39,105 nucleotides of DNA from an uncultured Oscillospiraceae bacterium (GCA_900756575.1 CAAEKQ010000175.1:1-39105); one strand, 5' to 3'; counted from the first letter of the stretch, positions 8,307 to 15,855 are shown. Notes: a model not told the origin generated them from the letters alone. A program made the numbers and translations.

Positions 8307-9050
8307 ATGGGCGAAGTATTAGTGGTAACCTCCGGCAAAGGCGGCACCGGAAAAACCACCCTTTGTGCCGGACTTGCCTCCTGTCTTGCCGCTATGGGGC
8401 AGCGGGTTCTGGCCATCGACTGCGATATTGGCCTGAGCAACCTGGACATTGCCCTGGGTATGACCGACTGCGCCACGGTTAGCTTTCTGGACGTGATGAT
8501 GGAGAACCAATACCTCTCCGATGCGCCGGAGCATCCGGTGATCCCCGGGCTTCAGCTGCTCACGGCCCCCAGCAAAACCCGCGCCGGTCTGGTAGACGAC
8601 ATTATTTTTGGCAGGCTCATTGAAGAAGCCGCCGAGACCTATGACTGGGTGCTCTTGGACGCTCCCGCCGGAATCGGTTTCGGCTTTGATCTGGCTGCAG
8701 CCTATGCCACCCGGGCCATTATTGTTTCCACGCCGGACGCTGCGGCCCTGCGCGATGGGCAGCATACCGCGTCGCTGCTGGTGGAGAAGGGGCTTTCCCC
8801 CATTGAGCTGGTGGTCAATCGGGTTTCCCGGCATCTGCTGGGTTCCCTGCGCTCCAATGTGGACGACATCATGGACTCCATTGGTCTGCCGCTGCTGGGG
8901 CTGATTCCCGAGGATCAGGCGGTTCCCGTGGCCGCATCCCAGGGAAGCGCACTGGTGCTCCGCAGCCGAAAGGGCGCTGCGGTGGCCTGTCTCCATATCA
9001 GCCGCCGGCTGATGGGCATGGAGGCTCCTTTGATGCATATGCACTTTTAA
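8307..9050 (+). CDS. minD: MinD-like ParA/MinD-family ATPase
   Basis: This protein of about 247 residues has the deviant Walker A motif GKGGTGKTT (residues 10-18), the A' motif IDCDIGLSNLDIALG, and the later VLLDAPAGIG segment, as in MinD cell-division site-selection ATPases. The start is set at the ATG at 8307 because AAAGGAG lies eight bases upstream; a GTG eight codons earlier would overlap that site. The extreme C-terminus (RRLMGMEAPLMHMHF) is only weakly like MinD's amphipathic membrane helix. No minC or minE gene is next to it; methylglyoxal synthase follows instead. FlhG-type or another MinD-like role is possible. Confidence 0.85.
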   Translation: MGEVLVVTSGKGGTGKTTLCAGLASCLAAMGQRVLAIDCDIGLSNLDIALGMTDCATVSFLDVMMENQYLSDAPEHPVIPGLQLLTAPSKTRAGLVDDIIFGRLIEEAAETYDWVLLDAPAGIGFGFDLAAAYATRAIIVSTPDAAALRDGQHTASLLVEKGLSPIELVVNRVSRHLLGSLRSNVDDIMDSIGLPLLGLIPEDQAVPVAASQGSALVLRSRKGAAVACLHISRRLMGMEAPLMHMHF

Positions 9051-9084
9051 CTAACGGATTCAATCTGAGCTGGAGGCGATAGAT

Positions 9085-9507
9085 ATGAACATTGCAATCA
9101 TGGCACACGACAAAAAGAAGGAACTGATGGTACAGTTCTGCATTGCCTACAAGGGCATTCTGGCAAAGCATTCTCTTTCCGCCACCAACACCACAGGACG
9201 GCTGGTGTCCGAGGCAACGGGACTCCCGATCACCCTCTATCTGTCCCGTGCTCAGGGCGGTCAACAGCAGGTGGGCGCACGCATTGCCTACAACGAAATT
9301 GATCTGGTGCTGTTCTTCACCGATCCCGGCTGCAACGACCCCGTTCAGGAGCAGAACCTGCTCCAGATCGAGCGTCTCTGCGATATGCACAACGTTCCCT
9401 TTGCCACCAACCTGGCCACAGCCGAAATGCTGACTCTGGGTCTTGCCCGGGGCGACCTTGACTGGCGTGAGGGCAATGGAAAGTCCGCTCCCTTTTATGA
9501 ATTTTAA
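9085..9507 (+). CDS. mgsA: Methylglyoxal synthase
   Basis: This 140-residue protein converts dihydroxyacetone phosphate to methylglyoxal and phosphate, a bypass of lower glycolysis. It has the family's AHDKKKELM start, the TNTTGRL phosphate-binding segment, the FFTDP aspartate motif and the LCDMHNVPFATNLATAE signature. Clostridial homologues often carry the small GCN insertion seen after FFTDP. GGAGG precedes the ATG, and the gene follows the MinD-like gene by 34 bases with no terminator between, so the two are probably co-transcribed. A terminator follows. Confidence 0.95.
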   Translation: MNIAIMAHDKKKELMVQFCIAYKGILAKHSLSATNTTGRLVSEATGLPITLYLSRAQGGQQQVGARIAYNEIDLVLFFTDPGCNDPVQEQNLLQIERLCDMHNVPFATNLATAEMLTLGLARGDLDWREGNGKSAPFYEF

Positions 9508-9518
9508 CAGGCAAAAAA

Positions 9519-9547
9519 GCGTCGGAGCCATTCTCCGGCGCTTTTCT
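9519..9547 (+). terminator. Terminator after mgsA
   Basis: GCGTCGGAG and CTCCGGCGC form a 9-bp stem around CCATT, followed by TTTTCTT. Confidence 0.85.
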
Positions 9548-9560
9548 TATGAGGTAATCC

Positions 9561-9818
9561 ATGTACTACGTCTATATGCTCTCCTGCGGTGACGGCTCAC
9601 TGTACACCGGCATTGCCGCCGATGTGGGAAAACGGCTCCGGCAGCATCAGTCCGGCGCCGGGGCCAAATATACCCGCAGCCATCTTCCGGTCACGCTGGT
9701 CTATCAGGAATGCCTGCCGGATAAATCTGCGGCCCTTCGCCGGGAATATGCCATTAAGCAGCTGCCCCGTGCAAAAAAGCTTCTGCTGGTGGAAGCATAC
9801 CGGAAGTCGCAGGCTTAA
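9561..9818 (+). CDS. GIY-YIG domain protein (UPF0213/YhbQ-like)
   Basis: This 85-residue protein is a single GIY-YIG nuclease-fold domain. It shows YYVYML...LYTGI, the conserved arginine segment GKRLRQHQ, and the glutamate of LVYQE. The small stand-alone UPF0213 family has no firmly established role; nuclease activity on DNA is suspected from the fold. The gene lies between two terminators, 14 bases after the first, so it may be expressed by readthrough from mgsA. Confidence 0.88.
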   Translation: MYYVYMLSCGDGSLYTGIAADVGKRLRQHQSGAGAKYTRSHLPVTLVYQECLPDKSAALRREYAIKQLPRAKKLLLVEAYRKSQA

Positions 9819-9834
9819 TTTCACAGGAACATAC

Positions 9835-9877
9835 AAAAATCCTCCGCAGCACTGTAAACTGCGGAGGATTTTTTATT
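9835..9877. terminator. Bidirectional terminator
   Basis: AAAAATCCTCCGCAG and CTGCGGAGGATTTTT form a 15-bp stem with A and T runs on both sides, so it can end the GIY-YIG transcript on the plus strand and the lectin-domain gene on the minus strand. Confidence 0.9.
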
Positions 9878-9881
9878 TTAC

Positions 9882-11507
9882 TTATTCGTCGATCTGGAGC
9901 ACATAGCCCTTCTTGCCGGAATACTCACTGACGGAGTTCGCGGTGTCGTTGTTATACCAGGTGCCATTGACGCTGAACATAGCCAGATAGTATTCGTCAC
10001 CGCCGCTGGGCTCGCCGGAATACCAGTTGGTGTAGCCCACTGCGCCGCCGCTCTTCCAGGATGCGCTGTCCCATTCGGAAACGTCATCCACATAAGCGTT
10101 GAGCCACAGGAATACCATACCATTGTCGGTGCCCAGCTTTGCGATGGTGTCGAACTCCTCCTGGGTATCAGGCGTGGCAATATGTCCGCCGCGCTCTTCC
10201 GCATCGGCATGGGCCTCCCACCAGGTGAAGTTGCCCATAATCAGCTGATACTTATGACCATTGAACGTAATCACATCCGAGGTAGTCACAGGGGGCTCCG
10301 TGGGAGTCGGAGAAGGCGAAGGAGCAGCCGTCGGTGTAGGAGACGGCGAGGGCGAAGGAGATGTAGAGGGCTTCGGGGTTGCCGTAGGCTTCGCAGTGGG
10401 AGTGGGGGTGGGAGAGGGCTTCGCCGTGGGGGTCGGAGTGGGAGTTGGCGTTATAACCGCTTCTTCCGTCTCCGTTACCGTGCCGCTGGCCGAGGGAGAA
10501 GGCGGTGCAATCACCGGGGAGGTCTCCGGCTTTGCGGTGGCGGTGGCAGAGGGTGTGGGATTTGTAACCGCGCCCTGCTTCAGGCTTGCCAGCCCTGCAA
10601 TGGCCGTGGAGTTGCTGGGATCCAGCTGCTCCAGTACCGTATCATAATACTCTTTTGCTTTGACATAATCTTCTTCTGCCTTGGCCTCGTCGCCCAGCTT
10701 CAGATAGGCATCCATGGCAGACTTTTTCAGGCTGCTTTCGTTGAGCGCCTGATAGCCCCGGAGATAAGCATCTGCCGCCCCCTCGGGATCTTCGTTGCCG
10801 GTATAGGCCTCAGCCAGCAGCTCATAGGTCTCCTTGGTAGCCTTGCCGTCGGCAATGATCTTTTCCAGCTGGGAGATGGCCTCGGCATAGTTCTGCTGAT
10901 CCAGCTCCTGCTGTGCCAGCACCGTGGGATCGTCCTTATCCTTGGAGCCCACAATGCCCAGCCGGAAGGCCATGACCACGCCAAAGGCGATGACCACCAC
11001 CAGCAGCGCCGCCGCTACAACGGTAACGACCAGGCCCTTTTTCTTGCCGCCGTCATCATCCGGATCCGGCGCAGAGGCAGCCTCGGCCTGAGTCTTGCCA
11101 TAGGGCACCTCGCCATATTCCGTGTCCTCCGGCTGCTCCCAGCCATCGTCACCGCGGAAGCTGTCGGAGCCCTGATTGTCCATCCCCGGCATTTCACCGC
11201 CGGACACGGGTCTGGGCTGACGGTGGGCGTCATAATTGCCCCCCTGATCCGGGCCGGGATACATATTCTGGCCGCCGCCCATATCGTTCTGCCCGTCACA
11301 GGGCGAATACACCATGGTGTCGTCCAGATTGCCGCCAGCCGGTGCGCCATTTGCAGGCTGCTCGGGATTCTGATAGCGCTCATAGGCTACAAAGTCCGCA
11401 CCTTCCGTACCGAAGGGCGTTCCACAGGTGGGGCAGAACTTGGCCGCAACGGATACAGACTGCCCGCACTGGGGACATATCTTAAAAACAGAGGATTCCT
11501 CAGACAT
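9882..11507 (-). CDS. Zinc-ribbon / TM / TPR / C-type lectin-domain protein
   Basis: This 541-residue modular protein has a zinc ribbon (CPQC...CPTC, residues 11-28), a disordered Gly/Pro/acidic stretch, one membrane segment (about 156-187, preceded by KKK), tetratricopeptide-like helices (about 193-300), a Pro-Thr/Ser-rich linker (about 316-407), and a C-terminal C-type lectin-like domain (about 411-540). The last has WWEAHADAEERGGHIAT, LWLNAY, TNWYSGEPSG and GTWYN motifs and no cysteines, so no disulfides. The zinc ribbon should be cytoplasmic and the lectin domain outside, suggesting recognition of a surface glycan or protein. The start at 11507 is preferred because AAAGGA lies nine bases upstream; an ATG three codons earlier abuts that site. 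Function unknown. Confidence 0.85.
   Translation of the reverse strand: MSEESSVFKICPQCGQSVSVAAKFCPTCGTPFGTEGADFVAYERYQNPEQPANGAPAGGNLDDTMVYSPCDGQNDMGGGQNMYPGPDQGGNYDAHRQPRPVSGGEMPGMDNQGSDSFRGDDGWEQPEDTEYGEVPYGKTQAEAASAPDPDDDGGKKKGLVVTVVAAALLVVVIAFGVVMAFRLGIVGSKDKDDPTVLAQQELDQQNYAEAISQLEKIIADGKATKETYELLAEAYTGNEDPEGAADAYLRGYQALNESSLKKSAMDAYLKLGDEAKAEEDYVKAKEYYDTVLEQLDPSNSTAIAGLASLKQGAVTNPTPSATATAKPETSPVIAPPSPSASGTVTETEEAVITPTPTPTPTAKPSPTPTPTAKPTATPKPSTSPSPSPSPTPTAAPSPSPTPTEPPVTTSDVITFNGHKYQLIMGNFTWWEAHADAEERGGHIATPDTQEEFDTIAKLGTDNGMVFLWLNAYVDDVSEWDSASWKSGGAVGYTNWYSGEPSGGDEYYLAMFSVNGTWYNNDTANSVSEYSGKKGYVLQIDE
10285..10460 (-). repeat. Degenerate repeat encoding a Pro-Thr/Ser linker
   Basis: Tandem near-repeats of GTxGGxGTxGGxG-type units encode PTPTPTAKPSPTP-like linkers. 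Such sequence is prone to slippage, so linker length may vary between strains. Confidence 0.6.
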
Positions 11508-11569
11508 AAGCTTCATTCCTTTCTCTGGCTGTGCCCGCTTCAAAATGGGCATACCAATCCTGATGCTTC

Positions 11570-11578
11570 ATTATATCA
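11570..11578 (-). promoter_or_regulatory. Extended -10 element of the lectin-domain gene
   Basis: The minus strand reads TGATATAAT, an extended -10 element, about 60 bases before the chosen start. No strong -35 is seen at standard spacing. Confidence 0.4.
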
Positions 11579-11697
11579 TAGTTTTTCTCCTTTGTGTGAT
11601 AGAACCGTGAATTTTGTCAAAACTTACATGATTTTTTCTCCGGATTTGTTCCGGCACCGATTTTTCATAGAAAAAAAGCGAAAAAATCGATTGTATG

Positions 11698-11726
11698 TAG
11701 AAAAACACGCCGGAATGCGCTATACT
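11698..11726 (+). promoter_or_regulatory. Candidate promoter of the family 3 glycosidase
   Basis: TAGAAA (11698-11703), a 17-base spacer and TATACT (11721-11726). The -35 matches consensus at only four of six positions. Confidence 0.4.
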
Positions 11727-11762
11727 GTAGGAACGAGATTTTTTGATTTTACGGAGGTACTC

Positions 11763-13106
11763 ATGGGAAAACGAGTTCTCATTTCTATTCTGCTGGTGGT
11801 GGTTATCATCGGTTCCATCGCCGCAGGCGCTGCATTGTTCTTTCAAGGCCGCTACAACAACCTGGCTGAGGCGCAGGCAAAGCAATCCGCAGCCGCCGCC
11901 AGCCAGAACCTTTCCGATCTGGCCGCAGCAGCCGGTGCCGCACTGGAGCAGCAGCCCATTACCGGAGACAGTTCGGTAGATTCCGTCGATTCGTCGGAAG
12001 AAACGGCCGCCACGTCCGTTGCACCCATCAGTGATGCAGCCCAGGCCGATGCCAGCGCCGCCCGCGCCCGGGTGATGCTCCGGGATATGACATTGGAAGA
12101 AAAGATCTGCCAGATGCTGTTCGTTACCCCGGAGGCCCTCACCGGCTATACCCGTGTGACCCAGAGCGGCGACACCACCAAGGCCGCCATTGAGCAGTGG
12201 CCGGTGGGCGGTATCATCTATTTCAGCACCAACCTGGTTTCCACCGATCAGACCACCGAGATGATCGAGAATATCCAGAGCTTTTCTCAAAGCGCCACGG
12301 GACGCAGACTGTTCATCGGCGTGGATGAAGAAGGCGGCTCCGTCGCCCGGGCAGCTGATTCTCTGGGCACCACCCAGTTTGACGATATGTCCGTTTACGG
12401 CGAAAAGGGCGACACCCAGGAAGCCTACAACATCGGCTCCACCCAGGCAAAGGATCTCACCGCCCTGGGCTTCAACGTCAACTTCTCCCCGGTCGCCGAC
12501 GTGCTGACCAACGAGGACAATACCGTGGTCAAGGATCGCAGCTTCGGTTCCGATCCCGAGCTGGTTTCCAGTATGGTTTCTCAGGTAGTCAAAGGACTGA
12601 CCGACGGCGGTATGCTGTGCGCCCCCAAGCATTTCCCCGGCCACGGCAGCACCGGCGGCGATACCCACGACGGCTTTGCCTCCTCTGACCGCACCCTGGA
12701 GGAGCTGGAATCCTGTGATTTTAAGCCCTTCAAGGCAGCCATTGAGGCCGGCGCTCCCATGATTATGGTGGGCCATATGACCATGACCGCCATTGATCCC
12801 GATAATCCGGCTTCTCTGTCGGAACCCATCGTCACCGGGCTTCTGCGGGATGAGCTGGGCTATGACGGCATTATCATCACCGACGCGCTGAACATGGGCG
12901 CGATTTCCGAGAACTACACCAATGCCGACGCTGCAGTGAAGGCCGTTTCCGCAGGCTGCGATATGCTGCTGTGCGTCTCCAACATTTCTTCCGTGGTGGA
13001 CGCCCTCACCGAAGCGGTTTCCGATGGCACAATCACAGAAGAACGAATTGATGAGAGCGTTACCCGGATTCTCCAGGCCAAGCTCCAGTATGGCATCATC
13101 TCTTAA
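11763..13106 (+). CDS. Secreted/membrane-anchored family 3 glycoside hydrolase (NagZ-like)
   Basis: This 447-residue protein has an N-terminal membrane anchor or signal segment (residues 5-27), an Ala-rich linker, then a glycoside hydrolase family 3 domain starting near residue 105 (LRDMTLEEKICQM). The NagZ-type loop KHFPGHGSTGGDTH, with its catalytic His/Asp dyad, and the nucleophile motif ITDALNMG are both present. This marks the beta-N-acetylglucosaminidase branch, which removes N-acetylglucosamine from peptidoglycan fragments or other glycans. Location outside the membrane is predicted, as for the Bacillus homologue NagZ/YbbD. The start is set by GGAGG seven bases upstream of an ATG. A strong terminator follows. 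Confidence 0.92.
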   Translation: MGKRVLISILLVVVIIGSIAAGAALFFQGRYNNLAEAQAKQSAAAASQNLSDLAAAAGAALEQQPITGDSSVDSVDSSEETAATSVAPISDAAQADASAARARVMLRDMTLEEKICQMLFVTPEALTGYTRVTQSGDTTKAAIEQWPVGGIIYFSTNLVSTDQTTEMIENIQSFSQSATGRRLFIGVDEEGGSVARAADSLGTTQFDDMSVYGEKGDTQEAYNIGSTQAKDLTALGFNVNFSPVADVLTNEDNTVVKDRSFGSDPELVSSMVSQVVKGLTDGGMLCAPKHFPGHGSTGGDTHDGFASSDRTLEELESCDFKPFKAAIEAGAPMIMVGHMTMTAIDPDNPASLSEPIVTGLLRDELGYDGIIITDALNMGAISENYTNADAAVKAVSAGCDMLLCVSNISSVVDALTEAVSDGTITEERIDESVTRILQAKLQYGIIS

Positions 13107-13122
13107 CCTACTTCATAACAGC

Positions 13123-13159
13123 AAAACCACCGAGTCCAGCCCGGATTCGGTGGTTTTTT
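13123..13159 (+). terminator. Terminator of the family 3 glycosidase gene
   Basis: AAAACCACCGA pairs with TCGGTGGTTTT and is followed by a TTTTTT run. Confidence 0.88.
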
Positions 13160-13208
13160 CGTCCACAAAAGTTTTTTCGAAAAAAGCGAAAATTTTTTCA
13201 AAAACCCC

Positions 13209-13237
13209 TTTACAAACGGATTTCACCATGCTATAAT
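13209..13237 (+). promoter_or_regulatory. Promoter of perR / reverse rubrerythrin
   Basis: TTTACA (13209-13214), a 17-base spacer and a perfect TATAAT (13232-13237). A Fur/PerR-like box begins about 12 bases downstream. Confidence 0.75.
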
Positions 13238-13248
13238 GCAGACATAAG

Positions 13249-13269
13249 CAATAACAATTCTCATTATTG
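13249..13269 (+). promoter_or_regulatory. Fur/PerR-family operator-like box
   Basis: AATAACAATTCTCATTATT is an imperfect inverted repeat that matches the AT-rich 7-1-7 pattern of Fur/PerR boxes. It covers the predicted transcription start, where a bound repressor would block initiation, so autoregulation of the following perR-like gene is likely. Confidence 0.6.
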
Positions 13270-13281
13270 AAAGGAGCCACA

Positions 13282-13677
13282 GTGATTCAACGTTTCAGTA
13301 AAAAGCGTCAGGCGATTTATGATTGCCTCTCCGGCACCACATCTCACCCCACCGCAGATTGGATCTACCACCAGCTCCATGCAGACTACCCGGACCTGAG
13401 TCTGGGCACGGTCTACCGGAATCTCTCCCAGCTCAAGGACGCGGGTCTGATCCAATCGGTAGGCGTCATCAACGGGCAGGAGCATTTCGACGCCAATGTC
13501 TCCCCCCACACCCATCTGATTTGCCGAAGCTGCGGCACCGTCCGGGATCTGTTTGAAATCAATGTCTCCGACGAAATTGCCCAGCAGGCGGCCGATGTAA
13601 GCGGCTATCAGATCACCGGCGTCAGCCTGCGGCTGATGGGCCTCTGCCCCGGCTGCAAGAAGAAAACCATTTCGTAG
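13282..13677 (+). CDS. perR: Fur-family transcriptional regulator, PerR-like
   Basis: This 131-residue regulator has a winged-helix domain with HPTADWIYHQL and LGTVYRNLSQLKDAGLI, then a dimerisation domain with HTHLICRSCG and a C-terminal CPGC, giving the two CxxC pairs of the structural zinc site. The histidine of HPTAD is at the position of the PerR metal ligand that is oxidised by peroxide in Bacillus. The start is a GTG with AAAGGAG eight bases upstream. The reverse rubrerythrin gene follows 53 bases later, so the unit looks like a peroxide-response operon repressed by its own product. Fur or Zur cannot be fully excluded. Confidence 0.85.
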   Translation: MIQRFSKKRQAIYDCLSGTTSHPTADWIYHQLHADYPDLSLGTVYRNLSQLKDAGLIQSVGVINGQEHFDANVSPHTHLICRSCGTVRDLFEINVSDEIAQQAADVSGYQITGVSLRLMGLCPGCKKKTIS

Positions 13678-13730
13678 TTCACGGGAATCATTCCCACAAA
13701 TTCAACAACAATTTTATGGAGGTACTAATT

Positions 13731-14327
13731 ATGGCGAAGTATGTTTGCACTGTTTGCGGTTATGTTTACGAAGGCGAGACCCTGCCCGCCGATTTCAAAT
13801 GTCCCCTCTGCGGCGTTGGCGCTGACAAGTTCAAGAAGATCGAGGGCGAGATGACCCTGGCTGCCGAGCACGAGTATGGCGTATACGACAGCACCGTAAA
13901 GAACAACGCCGCCGTGTCCGACGAAGACAAGGCTTATATCCTGGAGCAGCTGAAGGCGAACTTCACCGGCGAGTGCTCTGAGGTTGGCATGTATCTGTGC
14001 ATGGCCCGCATCGCCCATCGTGAGGGCTATCCCGAGATCGGCCTGTACTGGGAGAAGGCCGCTTATGAAGAGGCCGAGCACGCTGCAAAGTTCGCAGAGC
14101 TCCTGGGCACCGAGCTGGAGCCCAACATGACCGCTTCCACCGAGAAGAACCTGGCATGGCGTGTGGACTGCGAGTACGGCGCTACCGAGGGCAAGGTGGA
14201 GCTGGCTACCGTGGCAAAGAAGAACGGCCTGGATGCCATTCATGACACCGTGCATGAGATGGCAAGAGACGAGGCTCGGCATGGCAAGGCGCTGGCTGGC
14301 CTGCTCAAGAGATATTTTGGGAAGTAA
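13731..14327 (+). CDS. Reverse rubrerythrin (N-terminal rubredoxin, C-terminal diiron domain)
   Basis: This 198-residue protein starts with a rubredoxin domain (CTVCGYVYEG...CPLCGVG) followed by a ferritin-like four-helix domain with diiron ligands in EEAEH and DEARH motifs plus two further glutamates. The rubredoxin-first order defines reverse rubrerythrins, which in clostridia reduce hydrogen peroxide and oxygen with electrons from NADH via rubredoxin-type proteins and are PerR-regulated. TGGAGG precedes the ATG at 13731. Its position directly behind perR supports oxidative-stress regulation. Confidence 0.95.
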   Translation: MAKYVCTVCGYVYEGETLPADFKCPLCGVGADKFKKIEGEMTLAAEHEYGVYDSTVKNNAAVSDEDKAYILEQLKANFTGECSEVGMYLCMARIAHREGYPEIGLYWEKAAYEEAEHAAKFAELLGTELEPNMTASTEKNLAWRVDCEYGATEGKVELATVAKKNGLDAIHDTVHEMARDEARHGKALAGLLKRYFGK

Positions 14328-14351
14328 TTTCCGTTGTAAATCAAATTGATC

Positions 14352-14384
14352 AGAGGAGAGGGAGAAATCCTTCTCCTCTTTCTC
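14352..14384 (+). terminator. Terminator after reverse rubrerythrin
   Basis: AGAGGAGA (14352-14359) pairs with TCTCCTCT (14372-14379), followed by TTCTC. The stem is of medium strength. Confidence 0.6.
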
Positions 14385-14393
14385 ATGCCAAAA

Positions 14394-14420
14394 GGAGCGA
14401 GGCATCAGCCTCGCTCCAAC
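14394..14420 (-). terminator. Terminator of the two-gene AT-rich operon
   Basis: GGAGCGAGGC and its exact complement form a 10-bp stem around a 4-base loop; on the minus strand TTTTGG follows. Confidence 0.85.
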
Positions 14421-14438
14421 TATTCTTCATACTTTCAT

Positions 14439-14939
14439 TTAGATTGTCACGCACAAATATTTAGAATTATCCTCTACTCTTAGTTCAGGGTAATTACTCT
14501 GAAAATACTGAATAACCCAAGCTCTGCAATTACTTTCCGAGATTTTCCCTGAATAATGATGCACAAATGCAATCCAAGCGGTATTGGAATCTTCCTGTTC
14601 AATATAAAGCTTCGTCATTGACAAAAATTTCTCAACAACAGATGCATCCAAGTTGTAATGCATCGCAAGTATTTTTCCCATCGAGCAGTGCAGCAAATTC
14701 ATATGTCTTAATAACGGTGTATCAGATAAATTGATTTCAATTTCTCCATCTTTCCTCGCGTATATCTTGATAAATCCCCCTTCTGAATCACGCTTCAAAA
14801 TATGAACGCCTACATCAATCAAAAACGAAGTATCCGTCCGGAATTGCTCGTCCCCCGCTCCCGTTCCACTATCCCCTTTTCTCCGAGAAGCAACAACTAC
14901 GAAAGCAACAGCAATGATTAGCAATATAAACACAATCAT
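14439..14939 (-). CDS. Small membrane-anchored protein of unknown function
   Basis: This 166-residue protein has one N-terminal membrane segment (residues 2-17, followed by SRRKGDS) and a soluble domain I do not recognise. That domain has the pattern SFLIDVGVHILKR, then a beta-rich stretch and a helical C-terminal half. Base composition is clearly more AT-rich than the flanking genes. Its ATG overlaps the stop of the upstream gene in an ATGA junction, so the pair is translated together. It is probably a partner of that cysteine-rich protein. No function is assigned. Confidence 0.75.
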   Translation of the reverse strand: MIVFILLIIAVAFVVVASRRKGDSGTGAGDEQFRTDTSFLIDVGVHILKRDSEGGFIKIYARKDGEIEINLSDTPLLRHMNLLHCSMGKILAMHYNLDASVVEKFLSMTKLYIEQEDSNTAWIAFVHHYSGKISESNCRAWVIQYFQSNYPELRVEDNSKYLCVTI

Positions 14940-15400
14940 ATGTATTTCTCCTTCAGCTCCAACGCTACTCCTCTATACCGCTCTCTGGCCTGTTCCATTG
15001 CGCCCGCCTGAATCAGCTTTACACACGGCGCAACCAACGCATCATAAAGCGCATTCCAGATTTCACGTGCATCCGCTCGCTTGTTAATCTCCGTTACAAT
15101 CTGCGGTGCCGTCGCATAATACTCCGCAATCTCCTCCTTACCTCCGGGCTGCTGTTTCATCCAATTGTCCCGAAAATCCCGAAGAACCGTCAGCTCCTCG
15201 CAGTCATCGGGCAGTCCCTTGGCTTCCACACAGGCGGAGGTCAAATAGCAGCCGCCGGAATTCGGATTGTCTTTGTAAATCGGACATTCATCATAGGAAT
15301 AATTTTTACAATACCGCTGATAGACATCCGAATTCACATAATCCCCTTTTTTCAGGCAATAATAGTCGTTGTTCCGAAACGTATAATACGCGCAGCTCAC
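14936..15400 (-). CDS. Cysteine-rich protein with CFI-box-like segment
   Basis: This 154-residue protein has four N-terminal cysteines (about residues 3, 15, 31 and 39), which could bind metal. Then comes GGCYLTSACVEAKGLPDDCEELTVLRDFRDNWM, which resembles the CFI-box found in many small bacterial proteins (GCFIATAAYG...LRxFRDxxL), followed by a helical tail. The family is common in clostridia and uncharacterised. It is the first gene of a two-gene operon divergent from an XRE-type regulator, whose operator overlaps its promoter. Function unknown. Confidence 0.75.
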   Translation of the reverse strand: MSCAYYTFRNNDYYCLKKGDYVNSDVYQRYCKNYSYDECPIYKDNPNSGGCYLTSACVEAKGLPDDCEELTVLRDFRDNWMKQQPGGKEEIAEYYATAPQIVTEINKRADAREIWNALYDALVAPCVKLIQAGAMEQARERYRGVALELKEKYI

Positions 15401-15425
15401 AGTATCCGTCCTCTCCGTCTATATT

Positions 15426-15465
15426 AACCGATATTGGTCAATATTATTATATACTAATTTCGGTT
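15426..15465. promoter_or_regulatory. Inverted-repeat operator between the divergent genes
   Basis: AACCGATATTGGT (15426-15438) and ACTAATTTCGGTT (15453-15465) are imperfect inverted copies (11 of 13 positions). They flank the -10 element of the minus-strand promoter, and an inner ATATTG/CAATAT pair sits beside the left arm. This is the likely binding site of the adjacent XRE-type protein. Confidence 0.65.
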
Positions 15466-15475
15466 ATCATGTCAA
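15446..15475 (-). promoter_or_regulatory. Promoter of the cysteine-rich protein operon
   Basis: On the minus strand a perfect TTGACA (15470-15475) and a perfect TATAAT (15446-15451) are separated by 18 bases. Confidence 0.8.
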
Positions 15476-15498
15476 GTATACGAGGGGGCGGACTTGAA

Positions 15499-15705
15499 AT
15501 GATTTCCTACGACAATCTCTGGAACGTAATGAAAGAGAAAGGCATTTCGCAGTACGCCCTCATCAAGCGCTACCACATCAGCCCCGGGCAAATCACCCGG
15601 CTCAAGCGCAACGAAAGCGTCAGTACCCACACCATCGACGTGTTTTGCAAGATTCTAAACTGCGAAGTCGCTGACATTATGAAGTATATTCCGGATCAAG
15701 ATTAG
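15499..15705 (+). CDS. XRE-family helix-turn-helix regulator (Cro/CI type)
   Basis: This 68-residue protein is one helix-turn-helix domain: LWNVMKEKGISQYALIKRYHISPGQITRLKRN, then THTIDVFCKILNCEVADIMKYI, the typical small Cro/CI-like fold found in many clostridial genomes. The start at 15499 follows GAGGGGG at ten bases. It is divergent from the cysteine-rich gene pair and probably represses it and itself through the inverted repeat at 15426-15465. A terminator follows immediately. Confidence 0.88.
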   Translation: MISYDNLWNVMKEKGISQYALIKRYHISPGQITRLKRNESVSTHTIDVFCKILNCEVADIMKYIPDQD

Positions 15706-15733
15706 GGCTGTTCCTGCGGCCCTAATCTTTTTG
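15698..15733 (+). terminator. Terminator of the XRE regulator gene
   Basis: AAGATTAGGGC pairs with GCCCTAATCTT, then TTTTTGC. The stop codon is inside the 5' arm. Confidence 0.85.
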
Positions 15734-15826
15734 CATATCTCCCTTCATTTTTATTCACTATTTCATCATTTTTGCAAGTTTTCCGCCGAATTTTGCAAAA
15801 AAATCGTCAGCCTGATGCAATTATTC

Positions 15827-15855
15827 TTGTAATCCCTTCATTTTGATGCTATAAT
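15827..15855 (+). promoter_or_regulatory. Promoter of the symporter gene
   Basis: TTGTAA (15827-15832), a 17-base spacer and TATAAT (15850-15855), about 65 bases upstream of the chosen start. Confidence 0.65.

Noticed and set aside
10182..11762. A long in-frame N-terminal extension of the family 3 glycosidase.
   Set aside because: It is the shadow of the lectin-domain gene; a clear ribosome site and membrane anchor begin at 11763.
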